64,000 nucleotides of DNA from Norana najaformis (GCA_964023275.1 OZ029918.1:38656484-38720483); one strand, 5' to 3'; positions 12,401 through 25,927 are shown, counted from the first letter of the stretch. A program made the numbers and translations. Notes: generated from the sequence alone by a model not told the origin.

Positions 12401-13448
12401 TTTCGGTTTCAACACATGAATGTGATGTGATGTGAAAACGATGCTATTTGAAAAATACTATTCAAACTGCGAAGTTCATTCGCAAACCAATTTCAAAGGC
12501 AATGCGATGTATTTCTATGTGGTGTTATGCTACAATTCAATATATGATGTGATGAATTGTTCTTATGTTGTGCTATTATGTAATACACCCTGGGTAGACC
12601 ACCCTCCAATCCCAAACATCACCCACCATCTCTCTGCCTGACTCATGGATCTTGACCTGGAACTGAAAACGTTTGCCTATCGATTTTGTTTTGACTGACC
12701 GCCTGTGTAATCGGTGTGTTCGGTTCCAGGTCAAGATCCAAAAGCTGGTCCCTGTGACGTGGATTTCCTCGGGCGCTGTAGAATTTTCCGGATCGTCGAA
12801 TTTGCCTACCACTAAGCGTCTCTGAATTAGCTGATTCCTACGATTTTGCTTTTTAGGTGCTGGAGAAATCCGCATATTACGACCACGGCGGGTGGTACAT
12901 GCATTTGAAACTGAAGAGGCGAGAAAAATAAGAAGAGTGGGATTCAGGAAAATTTTTTAGAAGTACTGTTTTAAGTTTTAAATGCACGACCTGAGCGGAA
13001 ATTTCAAGTGGGGTATAGTTGACGAGCTGGTAACATGGATCAGATAGTTGCCAGTTTTATCGTAAGCTCGAGATTTCTATAGCGCCCAACGAAAAGATAA
13101 GTCGAGGGGAACCAGTTTATTCACATGTGCTCAGTCAAGATGAAATCAATAACCAGGAAGGGTTCAGTTCCAGGTTAAGATCCAAGAGTCAGTCAGGCAG
13201 ACAGTCAGACGGCGGTGGTGGATGGCGTTTGGAATTGAACCGGAAAGTTAGATAAGGGGAGAGGAAGAATCAAGATAGGATTTATGGAAGGAGTGTCATG
13301 CTTTTTTGTCGTGATAGCGTCGCAGCCGAAGTCCGTTGATTAGATTAGACAGTACTAGATCAGATTGTCTATTTTGATAGCAATAAAAATGAGTACTTAC
13401 GAAGAACAGCACATTAATTCCGTACATCACGAAATTCAGGGCACCCAT
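7344..13448 (-). CDS. Tetraspanin, 8 coding exons, 257 aa
   Basis: Tetraspanins are four-pass membrane scaffolds that organise partner proteins in plasma-membrane microdomains. Exons (minus): 13448-13401, 12283-12074, 11316-11242, 10498-10391, 10033-9962, 8695-8564, 8121-8038, 7388-7344. All junctions are phase 0 and the reading frame joins without a break from ATG (MGALNFVMYG) to the stop. TM1 spans exons 1-2, TM2 is in exon 2 (YFMIGVGSFIIIVSCLGML), TM3 in exon 3, and TM4 runs across exons 7-8. The large extracellular loop has KCCG, VPWTCC, a single C and GC, giving six cysteines. The 75-bp third exon is typical of the family. The exon 3 donor is a weak GTTCGT. Introns carry LINE/SINE copies and several microsatellites. 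Which vertebrate TSPAN is closest cannot be told by eye. Confidence 0.95.
7431..7745. repeat. ATT/ATC-type trinucleotide low-complexity tract
   Basis: About 300 bp of imperfect TTATCATTATCG-like trinucleotide repeats in the last tetraspanin intron. The open frames through it, made of I/V or M only, are artefacts of composition. Confidence 0.9.
8165..8512. repeat. CAT/ATC trinucleotide microsatellite
   Basis: Long imperfect ATC repeat, nearly perfect (TCATCATCA...) from 8465 to 8510, in the tetraspanin intron between exons 6 and 7. Poly-M and poly-I frames here are not genes. Confidence 0.9.
9222..9295 (-). mobile_element. LINE 3'-end fragment (family with CATCGATTGATGCC core)
   Basis: On the minus strand it reads ...GGCGCCATCGGTTGATGCCTTGTGCATTAGACACCGGCGCTCTAGAAG, ending in an ATTAATTATT-like tail. 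The same core recurs at 22262, 38208 and 39765 (minus) and near 52300 (plus). Confidence 0.6.
9374..9488. repeat. TAG / CAA / TAA microsatellites
   Basis: Consecutive trinucleotide runs: AGT, then ACA, then about 20 TAA units. Confidence 0.9.
9525..9665 (-). mobile_element. tRNA-derived SINE fragment
   Basis: Minus strand carries a tRNA-like head followed by the body ...GACGATTATAGAGCAAGGTCC and so on. It matches the better copies at 14895, 32435, 35945 and 39545 in order of blocks (cysteine-free head, GGAGGAGG next to a TTCGA B-box, TTGAGCAAGTCCTT). Confidence 0.5.
9778..9852 (-). mobile_element. Fragment of tRNA-derived SINE family C
   Basis: Reverse complement reads GGCTTATTTTAGAGATTTGAATGTCGGGCTAGCACGG... 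and GGCGTGGCGCCCATTC, the middle part of the family seen complete at 24586 and 53052. It lies just downstream of tetraspanin exon 5. Confidence 0.6.
10630..10985. repeat. Degenerate GGTAA/GGTTA short-repeat tract
   Basis: Many imperfect AGGTAAGGTA and GGTTAGATTA words within a tetraspanin intron. The motif resembles a splice donor on the plus strand, but no plus-strand gene is present. Confidence 0.6.
11073..11236. repeat. About 28-bp tandem repeat, six units, next to tetraspanin exon 3
   Basis: Consensus AAATTCCAAACAGGTGCGACTTACA. It ends six bases from the exon 3 boundary at 11242. On the minus strand two units contain GTAAGTCGCACC (GTAAGT at 11150-11145 and 11096-11091), a stronger donor sequence than the one the gene uses. 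Confidence 0.85.
11345..11460 (-). mobile_element. L2/CR1-like LINE 3' end fragment
   Basis: Minus strand reads ...GGATAGCCTTGCAAGCG...GAAAGGTGCTCTATAAATG, the 3' end also seen at 58645-59136 and 61600. No coding part is recognisable. Confidence 0.5.
11755..11950. repeat. GTTAGTGTTA-type degenerate short repeat
   Basis: About 200 bp of GTTAGTGTTAATGTTACT-like words inside the tetraspanin intron 2. Confidence 0.6.
12590..12885 (+). mobile_element. LINE 3' end family A, rearranged copy
   Basis: Contains the family A 3' untranslated words (CACCCACCATC, GGATCTTGACCTGGAAC, ATCGATTTTGTTTTGACTGA, GGGCGCTGTAGAA). An inverted piece (TTCGGTTCCAGGTCAAGATCC at 12718-12738) is inserted in the middle, and a second degenerate copy of the last 80 bp follows. 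It lies in tetraspanin intron 1. Confidence 0.75.
13062..13310 (-). mobile_element. LINE 3' end family A
   Basis: Read on the minus strand it ends GGGCGCTATAGAAATCTCGAGCTTACGAT, with the family words in order upstream. The upstream part resembles the end of a LINE ORF (see 48365). Intronic in the tetraspanin gene. Confidence 0.75.
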
Positions 13449-14715
13449 TCTGTCGGCTGGTTAGTTTCAACTCACAACGAAAGACGAACGAAAAACTAAA
13501 ATTTCTACCGATACTTCACAAGGTTGCGGTTTAAAATCGAGTATAACTACTGAATAGGCTAATAGTTTAACTTCAACTCAACCACAGTATAAACTTCAAC
13601 TTAAAAAATCGATAAATTTCAACTCAGAAATAGAGAATTTCAACTAAGACAAATTTCAACTCGGACACAGATCGCTCGCTACGCGTTCAGGAACACGATT
13701 AGACTACACCTTGGATCAGCGTTTGAAGCAGTTCATATACTTATAAGTACCCAAGTACAATGGTCACTTTATGATTAAGTCTGGCGGATGATTGGGCGTT
13801 ACTTATCAGATTTGAACCGATATCGCCAGTGTACACAGAATCATTCATCGCTCGAGTCAAGAAAGGTTAAAGGTCGAAAGACAGTCATCACGTAATCAGT
13901 CAGTTTCTTATCGCGTGACGTCGTTAGGTGGAGCGACGACGTTCGCGTTGTTCATAGTCCTATACACAGCGGCCTCAATGTTACGTGTAGACCTATACTA
14001 TATTCTTATCGTATTCTGTATTACCTACTATATAGGAAATATATGAACGACGCATATATATATATAGGCATATAATGTATATATATACAGAGATAGTGTG
14101 TTGTGTTGCTGTATGTTTCACACAAAGAACTACCGCGAAACTACCATAGGGCGATATTGCAATTATTGTTGTTGCTGCTACAACAACTACTACTACCAGT
14201 ATTATTAACATTAATATTCAGATAATATTTGTTGTTTCAATAATGTCGGAAGCGCTGTCTCTTGTTGTTGTTGTTATTATTATTATTATTATTATTCGAC
14301 TTTTACAGCCATATGCCTGTAATTATTGAGTGAAAATTTGCAACACTTGGCACCAGTTCTAAAGACGTCTCTGTGTTATGTCTCGGTGTAGTTGTCCTTT
14401 CCTATTTTTAGCGACATCTTATGGCAGCAAAGGCCGTTGACGTCGATTTAAAAACTTTGTACAGTTGTCATGTTTAGGTGTACAATTCCGTTCGACGAAA
14501 GTATGTTTCAAGTGACGTAAACAGGCCTTTAGACCTCTGTTAAAATTAGGCAACAGCCTACACGATGACGTCGTTATCGTTCCTGTCGTTTTTATCCAAG
14601 ATATTAATGATTTCATATCGACCAATCAGGAAGCGTCGTCTAATCATTTGAATCAGATCGAACATTCTGCAAAAAGTTGAATCATTCTGACGCTGAAGAG
14701 AGTACACAGGTTTCG
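13449..14715. other. Upstream of tetraspanin; no gene seen
   Basis: Presumed 5' UTR and promoter region of the tetraspanin on the minus strand, then AT-rich DNA with TA-rich and TTG/TTA runs (14050-14300). I see no second gene. Confidence 0.4.
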
Positions 14716-14720
14716 AAGCA

Positions 14721-14858
14721 GTGACGGATTTAGATATAGGCGAATCCCCCTTACCCAGACCCCTCGACCAGACCCTTGCATGGTGGACTGCCAGAATGTG
14801 GCGCCCCTTTGGAAATCCCCTTGCCCCCACACAAGCAATCCTGGAACCGCCGCTGGTG
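14721..14858. mobile_element. MITE copy with CAGTG(G/A)CGGA ends
   Basis: Starts CAGTGACGGATTTAG and ends CTGGAACCGCCGCTG, with the same interior (CCTTGCATGGTGGACTGCC, AATGTGGCGCCCC) as the two copies at 59317 and 59872. The flanks do not show a matching target duplication here. Confidence 0.7.
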
Positions 14859-14894
14859 CTGAGCTTTTATTGCGCCGTAACTCCAGAGTAGCGT

Positions 14895-15105
14895 TACTCC
14901 AGTGGGGCAGGGTAGCCGATTGGTTAGAGCGTTTGGCTTGTAATGCGGAGAGAGCGGGTTCGAGTCTTCTTCTCTGAGGCGGCTACTGTGTCGGGACATT
15001 GAGTAAGTCCTTCACTCACAATTGCTCGGCGCCATCGATTGATGCTTAGTCTTTACACAGTGGCGCTTATTAAATGCAGAAATAATAACAATAAAAATAA
15101 TAAAA
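14895..15105 (+). mobile_element. tRNA-derived SINE, best copy of family G
   Basis: The head has an A-box-like GTAGCCGATTGGTTAGAGCG and a B-box-like GGGTTCGAGTC at tRNA spacing, giving an internal RNA polymerase III promoter. The body continues CTGAGGCGGCTACTGTGTC..., and the 3' end is GGCGCCATCGATTGATGC...CAGTGGCGCTTATTAAATGC followed by an AATAATAAC-type tail. This 3' end matches the LINE ends at 9222 and 38208, which suggests LINE-dependent mobilisation. Confidence 0.8.
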
Positions 15106-15480
15106 TAAAAATAAAATAATAAAAAAATACGACCAATTGCGGTTTGCGCCAGGTATGGTACTGCAATCATGTGAACGGCGTGAACAAAAGGAGGCCAACG
15201 CCTACATAGATCTATCATTTATCCAAACATTATGTTTCTATTTATGAACGCATGAACGCATATCTGATCGGGTGCGCCTCTGAAGAGTCTCTCCTGAAAA
15301 GGTGATTTCTGATTACAATTGGTATTTTATATGTAAGTATTTTAAGAATTATACAGGCATGCATGTATATACATGTATATATATATATTACATACATATA
15401 AAAACATAACACACGTATACAAGTACCTGATCAAAGACGGAGTATACAATTATTATATATGCATGCATTGTGTGTGTAAG

Positions 15481-15678
15481 GACGCCGGTTAGCATAACCT
15501 ACGTGGCTTATTTCAGAGATTTTAATCTCGGGCTAGCACGGTCCATACACGGGGACCTTAAATGGCATGGCGCCCATTCAAACGGGCAGCGGTGGTAAAG
15601 GATCTCATCTTCACTGAAAAATGACCAGGGTCGAGGCCATACGGTCGCTATAGAAGAACGTTTACATTCACATTTCAT
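15481..15678 (+). mobile_element. tRNA-derived SINE family C
   Basis: Contains GCCGGTTAGCATAACC (degenerate B box), the body GGGCTAGCACGGTCCATACA and GGCGCCCATTCAAACGGGCA, and the end GTCGAGGCCATACGGTCGC followed by TATAGAA and a TTTACATTCACATTT tail. Other copies are at 24586, 30000, 35460 and 53052. Confidence 0.8.
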
Positions 15679-15848
15679 CTTAAAATTCATTTGAATATTG
15701 ATCTGAGCATGTTTATCCTGCTTCATCTATACTGATTTTACTGAGCGCCTGTGAGTAACCGGTTTCCCGCGACTTAGCATTCTTGGCGATGAAGATATCC
15801 AATATTTCGGGAAAGTCCTTCTCTGTGTACAACAAAACCTTTTGTTAT

Positions 15849-15896
15849 GTCAAACAGCACCTCATTGTCAATGCAGAAGGTCTCGTCTGTGATCTC
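15849..15896 (-). pseudogene. Beta-tubulin-like exon fragment
   Basis: About 43 of 48 bases match the beta-tubulin gene at its [19 protein letters not shown] segment (tubulin exon 4). Here the frame reads [16 protein letters not shown], so the changes in protein are mild. The similarity stops on both sides. It may be a small duplicated piece, gene-conversion remnant or part of an old paralogue. No complete gene is visible around it. Confidence 0.5.
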
Positions 15897-15899
15897 TTT

Positions 15900-16485
15900 G
15901 CTGTCACAGTTCTGTAAATAGCATTTTAGCATGTCTTTTTATGACATATCAGTTCAGTGGTTTTTGGTTTATATGTCAATGTTCTTGTCATAGTGAGAAA
16001 CATTTTCACCTCTCCGGTCATATTTGTTCATTTCTGTAACGAATCGTTATTGCTGTAGGATATGGGGGTTCCAACACAAGTCTGACTGGCAAAGTGGTTC
16101 CTGGGTTGAAAAGCTTGGAGAACCTCTGACATAAACCATGCCATCATCCATTTGATATCCACGTCCCAGTCATTTTGAGTTCCGAATGATGCTACACAAA
16201 TACAGTCTTAGACTCCACACGCTGTTTCCATGTCTTCTGACTTCGTGTTCGGGTTTGAACCTGATTCACCCTGGATTTTGGTAAGCACACCAATTTCGCT
16301 TTGCAACAACCATTGACTGATGTCTTGTGTTGTTATAATGGCGCCACAGCAGTTCACAGATTTGCTGGATTACAGCAGCTCATCAAAGGCAGAAGGCAGG
16401 TTTGATTTTGCATCAGCATACCTAGATTTTTCGGAACTCGCATCTAGTATGACAAATTTATGCGTTATTTCTGCTTCAAAAACAA
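15900..16485. other. Unassigned stretch; possible decayed coding remnant
   Basis: Short open stretches on the minus strand (for example RFSKLFNPGTTLPVRLVLEP near 16070-16120) have reasonable codon character, but I recognise no family and could join no exons. Nothing else is supported. Confidence 0.2.
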
Positions 16486-16486
16486 C

Positions 16487-16595
16487 TATGGCAGCTTTGG
16501 ACAACCCCACTGACATGACGCAGTGCTTGTAAATAAGCTGGTGCTGTGCACTTACCTTTTAAGTAGCACTAAAGAGATTTTCAGTTTACGATTAT
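16487..16595 (+). mobile_element. LINE 3' end family B fragment
   Basis: Contains GGCAGCTTTGGACAACCCCACTGACATGACGCAG, AATAAGCTGGTGCTGTGCACTT and an end GTAGCACTAAAGAGATTTTCAGTTTACGATTA. It matches copies at 25928, 46832 and 62165. Confidence 0.7.
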
Positions 16596-17379
16596 GATAT
16601 GAACCTGTTACTCCAGTTGCAGATCCGAAGGACCTTGCCGTAATGAAAACCTAGCCGGTTGAAAGTTTTGCTGAGAAGCTTCGAAGACTAGAAACCAGTC
16701 AAAGCGGCTGTGATATGAATACAGTTCAGCATCTCACAACTGCCTTAACCTGATTCTTATCTTCCTCATCTCAGTATTTCCAAGTTACAATTTGTCTCAC
16801 ATTTCCAACCACTGGATGGTCCTTGAACATCCAGGTACCCAAGCAAAGTACACTTACATGCCAAAAATTCTGAAGGTACAGAATGAAACTCTGAAATGGA
16901 TGGCATGTGTAACACCTTCCTGCACATAAGTATAGCAGAACATAGTCACAATTTAATTCTGAGTTGCTGAATGGGGCAGCTACTATTAATTATTTTCTTT
17001 ATTGTAATTTTGTTTACTGATATTGTGCCATTATTACAATTACTAGGTATATTTATATTTGTTCGGTAACAGTTTAAAGATCAGCCTTAAATTGTGGCCC
17101 ATCTGAAGAAAAATTTAAACTTCAATCAAGGACAGTATCTGAATCCCTTTAGTGCCATGGACTCAACCACGATACCTTCATTATATTATGATTTACAAAG
17201 CGTTCACCTACGATATGTGGGTCCATGTTGCTAGACTGTTTCACTAACAACTGAAGTTTTGTTGTACAGTGATGCAATCCTTGTCAAAAGACATTGTAGT
17301 AAGATGCAAGATTTTCGGCAGCATCTCACTACCCATGTCTTTCACACGGTTCATCCTTAATGTGCTCTCCAGACCAAAT

Positions 17380-17582
17380 CAACTTCCTCTTCTCCTTATC
17401 TCACTTTCCGGTTCAATTTCAAACACCATCCACCATAACCATCAGCCTGCCTGACTCAAGGATTTTGACTTGGAGCCAAACCCTTCCTGCTTAAACAATT
17501 TTGTTTTGACTGAGCACCCGCGAATATGCTGGTTCCCCGACTTAGCTTTCGTTGGGCGCTGTAGAAATCTAGAGCTTACGAT
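17380..17582 (+). mobile_element. LINE 3' end family A
   Basis: Shows CACCATCCACCATAACCATC, CTGCCTGACTC, GATTTTGACTTGGAGCC, TTTTGTTTTGACTGAGC and GGGCGCTGTAGAAATC, then a TTACGATTACAG tail. Confidence 0.75.
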
Positions 17583-17599
17583 TACAGTTATGAACTGCT

Positions 17600-17822
17600 G
17601 AACAATTTTCACATTGTTTAGATGGTTGCATACTCTGGAAACTGGCTAATATTAGCACAACCTTTGTAAACTGATTTAAAAGGTTGCAAACTCTGCATAC
17701 TGGTTTAGAAGTAGGCATATTTAGAATATCAGTTACACAGTTGCATACTGGTTTAGAAGGTTGCATACTTTGAATACTGGTCGAGACATCTGCATGCTGG
17801 ATTGATGGTTGCATACTTTGCT
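17600..17822. repeat. Degenerate tandem repeat around GGTTGCATACT
   Basis: About seven imperfect units containing GGTTGCATACT(C/T)TG and ACTGGTTTAGAAG. The minus-strand frame with repeated SMQPSKPV peptides is a consequence of the repeat. Confidence 0.65.
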
Positions 17823-17824
17823 GT

Positions 17825-20700
17825 TACAGTTTAGTGTTGAAACTGCTTCAAAAACCTGGTTTTGCAACACAAAATAAACCTGTAATATTTTGATGAAACT
17901 GTCTTAAAATACGCACATTAATTAAATTTAGCAAAGCCACAAATAATGGCCATACTTCATTTCCTCTAATTAGACCAGTCACTAAATTAATTTGGAGACC
18001 AATTAAAACACTTTTTTATAAAATACTGCAATTTCTGAAAGCTATCACTTCCAGCACCAGCACTATTTTATATTTCTAACTTTTCAAGGTCAATTTAGTC
18101 TTCGGAACTATGTCCTCATAGGCCTCCTGCTTGTGAAAGGTAGCGTAACACACGCTGCGTAAGTTGAGGCCGCTGCAAATCGCGCTTCATATCAGTCGAG
18201 TTCTAAAAGTTTCTAAGACGGTCCTTAATTTCTGCGCTATATAAAATTCTAGCGCATACCGGGTTCATTTAACCAGTCATTATAAAAAACTGGGTCTCAA
18301 CGACCAATCGTTTCGTCGTAAAATAGTTCACAAAAACACGTAGTCACAAAAACATGTAGGTACCAATCGCAGATTAGCAAACTGTGTCAAATGGGCACGT
18401 GATCATAACCACGCTTGGTCACGTGATGCAGTAAATCGAAGAAGGCCGTCATCTGATCGACACTCAAATCGTCGACGAAATTGCGCGGATTTTACGAACA
18501 GAACACAAAACGTTGTCCTTCGACAACACCACATGTGGCACCAGTTTTTCTCGGAGATCAATGAAAAAGAAAAATATTCACGAAAAGACTACGAAATCTG
18601 CGTTATTTCGTCGACGATCGCCGATTATCAAGGCAAAGAAGAGAAATTCCTTTGTGGACCCAGTCAAATAAAATACCCACTTGCGGTGGTTACAATACCA
18701 GAAAACCGCCAGAGGCCTACCAAACGTGTCCCATTTCCTCGAAATGTACAACTGAGCGTTTTTTAAATGTTAAAGCGAACGTTAAAGCCCTATTTTAGAT
18801 TTTAAAAACAAAGTGATGCAAAACAACGTTACCGCGACTGAGGCAGCTGCGAGTGAGTTGTATGCGCGGTTTTGATTGGATGCTACATGTGAGACACGGA
18901 TTCTGATTGGGTGATTCCCTTATTGATGCTGAGGGTAATGCTCGTGTTGATTAAGACAACTAAGGTCACGGTGGGCAACAGGATTGGCTAAACTGGTCAA
19001 GTGCTTAAAACATTTCGTCGAGACACTAATTTAAGGAATTTTGCTCGCGCATTTCAATCAAAAATGAAAATTGTTAGTGATGGATGTAAATATTGTGATC
19101 CCTCAGTCACCCACTAAAATTATTCACAGGCGCTGCACAGAAGGTAGACCTCTAAGTTCAAATTCAATAAGAATTTGTGCAGTACCGGATCAATTCCGCA
19201 GATATCGCTGAAATTTGGTAAAGATCAACCATTTGCAAACCAATTCAGATAGATTTATATGGTAAAAGCACGAGAAGCTACCATATCCAACGTCTGCTAA
19301 ATCGTTGCATCCCTTATAAATTTTTATAAAAGTTCTTATTAGCATTTCGATTACCTCAATTTAGGCGCTACATAATTGCTGGATCAAGGATTACGAATCG
19401 AAAACCCGTGCGCTTTCATAATTAATTTTACGCGTGCCCAGAATTGAACAGCTAAAAATATCTCAACTGGTGATTGGTCAAAAATCCAAACTTCGCTATT
19501 GCAAATAATCTGCAATATTTATTCAATGATTTGCCTTTCAATCATCTTGATATGACGGCGTTGTTAAATAAACGTTGTCAAATTCAATTTCAGTTAAAAA
19601 TTCTTCGTCCGAATGTCTCTATTCGTTCTGCAAATTTACCAAAATATAACAAATCACTACATGGTTATGTGACTAACTGAAATTATAAACCAATGGCTGC
19701 GATGAACAGGCCAGTGGTAGTCTCAGTCGCAGGGGTATCGACCTAGAATTGCTTTTCTAGATTCTCATCTCGTGGTGGCCAGGGCCAATGGTTTTGTGTC
19801 GAAAAACTCCGCAGTCTGAGGTATCGGTAGGGCAGTGTAAATATGAGAAGCTCAGGGCCTGATTACCTTCTCCAGCTGACTTACAATTTGCCCATAAAAA
19901 ACGTAATGTCATACGATACTGTATGAAGAATTTTTAATGTTTTAAGTTTGGTACTGTGTATTAAGAAGCCACAGCTGTGAGGTGCATTACCGATGTAATA
20001 AATAATTGAGTTCATTTTCCCCTGCATTAAACCATTTGGGGACCTGAAGTCCAGCATGATATGCACTGCTTCGCTGGTCACTATAGGTGGAACTAACAAA
20101 TGCTGTTGTATTGTAAGTCAGCCAACTCCTTGATACTGTACTGTTTTTATTTTGCTCAGTCAGGTTTGTCTGAGCCTTTATTCAGCAGTCGTGTTTGTTC
20201 GGCTGCATTGAAAATGTCTCTCACTATCAACGTAGCATTGCTCACTAATAAAAAAGTTCTGGTTTGAAACTTTCAAGCCTTATACACAATCAAAAGTTGT
20301 TTCAACTTCCTGACTGGACTTCACTTATTATGAGTTTTTGGAAGAGTTTAAGCAACCATTTGTGCATTACGATAATGGCACTATAGAAGCCATCAGTTTC
20401 GAAGATAGAAGTAAACACTCTATAAGTAAACAGCTAACTGTGGCAAATAATTGATTGCTTCGGATGCTGTGATTGAATTTCTGTTCTCAATTTCTGCAGC
20501 TTTATTGAAGTTTTCGTAAATGATGAACATAGACTTTAAGGCTTGCGACAGAACTTCAAAGTAGATTTGCTCAAGAATAGTTTGTGATTAAGTCCACAAA
20601 AACATTTAAAATTCTTATTTCAGCCTGTAAAATGAATCTGTTACACTTTGTTGCCAATGTAAACACCTGTAAAGAGTGTCAAAAAGTGGGAAACCATGAA
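17825..20700. other. Gene-poor region downstream of tubulin
   Basis: Mixed AT-rich sequence. The open frame at 18533-18766 (77 codons, plus) has no recognisable domain and no splice context I can support. A few minus-strand stretches (19881-20099, 20430-20580) look weakly coding but could not be assigned. Confidence 0.3.
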
Positions 20701-20707
20701 ATTAATA

Positions 20708-20713
20708 TTTATT
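20708..20713 (-). terminator. Polyadenylation signal of beta-tubulin
   Basis: AATAAA on the minus strand, 106 bp downstream of the tubulin stop codon, in AT-rich sequence. Confidence 0.6.
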
Positions 20714-20818
20714 TTTAAAGGAATACTGAGTTTCAAATGCCAGAAAATTGTTAGAAAAATTGCCGTTTGCATAACAAGCTGTAAGACGTAACAAGCGGAA
20801 TCATGTTGGATGTTACGT

Positions 20819-23745
<2,927 letters not shown>

Positions 23746-24340
23746 TTTTGAGGATTAGAAAGGATGAAATTTTCGATCTGCTCAGGATCAACCAGCCACT
23801 TCTTCGAGAACCTTCTTCGAATGATTCGAAATCCAGACGACGGTTATGACGTCATTTCTTTGTTCATGGCTAGATGACGTCGGAAATGGCGGTTAGCTTG
23901 GTTGCCATGCGTCTAGTCCCTATGACTAGCAAATTATTATGAAATTCCGCTAAAAGATTTCATAATCCCAGGATTTCTTCAGCATCTTTTTTACAAGCTA
24001 AGTTTTCGTATACCAACCAGCTCATTCTTAATTTAATTCAGCGATTTTGTCACCTAACTGGTAATTGATATGGTGTCAGGAGTTTAAAGTGGTCAAATAC
24101 CCATAGATCGTAGCCGCTTAGGCTTAAATTTAAATTTAACTTAAATAAATTTGCATTCTTTAAAAAAACTTAAATTCTTCACATCCCTCTTAACTGGTTT
24201 GGGTTGCATTGAAGTGAGGATTCAGTTACTCTAAGCAAGAAAATATACTCCAGAAATTAAAAATTCGAATCCATTCAGAGTATTGGGTGAATTTTTCGTT
24301 CAAAAACTAGTCGTTTACCCGCAATGCGAAACAAAACGTG
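23746..24340. other. Upstream of beta-tubulin; presumed promoter
   Basis: 5' flank of the tubulin gene on the minus strand. No TATA box clearly placed and no other gene seen. AT-rich from 23930 on. Confidence 0.35.
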
Positions 24341-24344
24341 TTTG

Positions 24345-24562
24345 AATGAACGAATTGTAATTGTAATTGTAATCTGACATTTATAAAGCGCCACTTCAAG
24401 AATAGACTCATCAGAAGCGCTCCCGACCCGAACCAGTGAGACCACTGGCAAATAATACAGACTTCAGGCGCTTGCGAAACTGCGGAAGAGACAAACTGAG
24501 GAATACTAGCCGGAGCTCTCGGGAAAGGCGATTCCAGCTATTGAATGCATCAAATGAATGAA
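24345..24562 (-). mobile_element. L2/CR1-like LINE 3' end with ORF C-terminus
   Basis: The minus strand encodes NSWNRLSRELRLVFLSLSLP, then FRKRLKSVLF, the usual end of an L2/CR1 reverse-transcriptase ORF. A short 3' UTR follows, ending GGCGCTTTATAAATGTC, and then a tail of ATTACAATTACAATTACAATTC. It is the same family as 46280-46585. Confidence 0.75.
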
Positions 24563-24585
24563 CGAAAGCCTAGATTTCAGTTGGA

Positions 24586-24825
24586 CTGGTTAGCTACATT
24601 GGTTAAACCGTACGTCAAGGCGCCTTTATAAGTGAGGATGCCGGTTCGCATACCGTAGATTTTAATCTCCGTCTATCATGGTCCGTGTACGGGGACTTTA
24701 AGTGGCGTGGCGCCCATTCAAACGGGCAGCGGTAGGGAAGAATCTCACCCCATCAATTTATTGATTGATGAACCGGGTCGAGGCCATACGGTCGCTATAG
24801 AAACAAATCACATTTGCATTTCGTG
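24586..24825 (+). mobile_element. tRNA-derived SINE family C, near full length
   Basis: A box-like TTAGCTACATTGGTTAAACCG, B box-like GCCGGTTCGCATACC, then the family body (GGGGACTTTAAGTGGCGTGG, CGCCCATTCAAACGGGCAGC) and end GTCGAGGCCATACGGTCGC with TATAGAA and a TCACATTTGCATTTC tail. Confidence 0.85.
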
Positions 24826-25329
24826 CCGCTTCTTACACGCATGCCTGCAGGCAAGTAAGGAGAGCCACGAAGCTCCAGGCTGACCGGTATCGCTGTGTCT
24901 TTCTGTCTGTCTGTCTGTTTGTCACGTCCAGTCTGTTTGACCCAATTCTGTATAAGCTGTATGTTTGTGTTGCTCCTTTGCTGGTCGCATTGAACTTAGA
25001 CCCAAATATGCAAACCAATAATCGATGAATTAATTAAATAAAACACACACATTCAATAGTTATTGAAGATATCGTTGGACGTTAAAGAGGCCAGCGCGTG
25101 GAGCAATCTGATTGGTCGAGCGTTTCGGAATCCGGATTTCTGCCGTTACCTCTTCTCGCCCTCACCCCTCTTCTTCCCCCTACGTTGCCCTCACCCCTCT
25201 GCGTTCTTCAGCCCTCTGAACTTCGAACTTGGCAAGCTGAGAAGCACAATGTAAATGTAGGCCTTAGTTTCTTCAACCTGGTCGATATGCCTTGGCTCGT
25301 TCCTTGGCCGAGTTTACTTGGACTCGTTA

Positions 25330-25440
25330 ACGGACAGGGCACGGTGGCCTCCTCGCCCTCCTCTGTCTCCTTCCTCCTCCTGCTCCGTCTCTGTCTGCGC
25401 CTCCCTCTCTCTCCGTCTATCCCTCCTCGGCCTCCTTCAC
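25330..25440. repeat. CT-rich tract
   Basis: Dense CTCC/CCTC sequence directly before a SINE. The serine/proline-rich frames are compositional. Confidence 0.6.
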
Positions 25441-25692
25441 GATAGTCAAGTGGTTAGCGTGGTGGACTGTCAGTCGAAACGTCTCGGGTTCAAATCCGAG
25501 CTTTCTGCGCCGCTTTCGCCCCCTAGTGAGCTCAGCTATAACGAATACACTTACCGTACACCGTCTCTGGGAAGATAAAGCGACGAGGGAGCGGGCTGGC
25601 CACCTGCCTTCATATGTCGAGGCTGTGAAAAATGAAGTCGCTAACACTTCATGCCCGTGGCAGCCTCTCCGGCTGGCTTAAGGGAACGATCC
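25433..25692 (+). mobile_element. tRNA-derived SINE family H
   Basis: The head ATAGTCAAGTGGTTAGCGTGG (A box) and CTCGGGTTCAAATCCGAG (a perfect T-arm hairpin with B box) is clearly tRNA-like. A non-tRNA body follows (CGCCGCTTTCGCCCCCTAGTG ... GGCTGGCCACCTGCC ... GCAGCCTCTCC). The anticodon arm does not fold properly, so it is not a functional tRNA. A headless copy is at 40075. Confidence 0.75.
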
Positions 25693-25792
25693 TCTTCTCC
25701 TCCTCCTTCGCCTCCTGCACGACCTCCTTCTCCTTCTCCTCATCCTCTGTCTTCTCCTTCTCTTCCTCCTTCCGTTCATCGAGTCGTGAGCA
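25690..25792. repeat. CTCCTT pyrimidine-rich tract
   Basis: CTTCTCCTCCTCC-type low complexity immediately after the SINE. Confidence 0.7.
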
Positions 25793-25927
25793 GCTACCGA
25801 TTGAAAGAATATTCAAAGCTGCTCTTTGGCCTAGAATGCGATGACGTAGTCGACGCTTGCGGTCACCCTAAGGCCCAGGTCACACGGCCGAATCGTAAAG
25901 ACGAGACTCGTGCACTAAGCCTTACGT

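Noticed and set aside
25437..25510. tRNA gene
   Set aside because: T arm and A/B boxes look right but the anticodon and acceptor stems do not pair, and a SINE body with a second copy follows.
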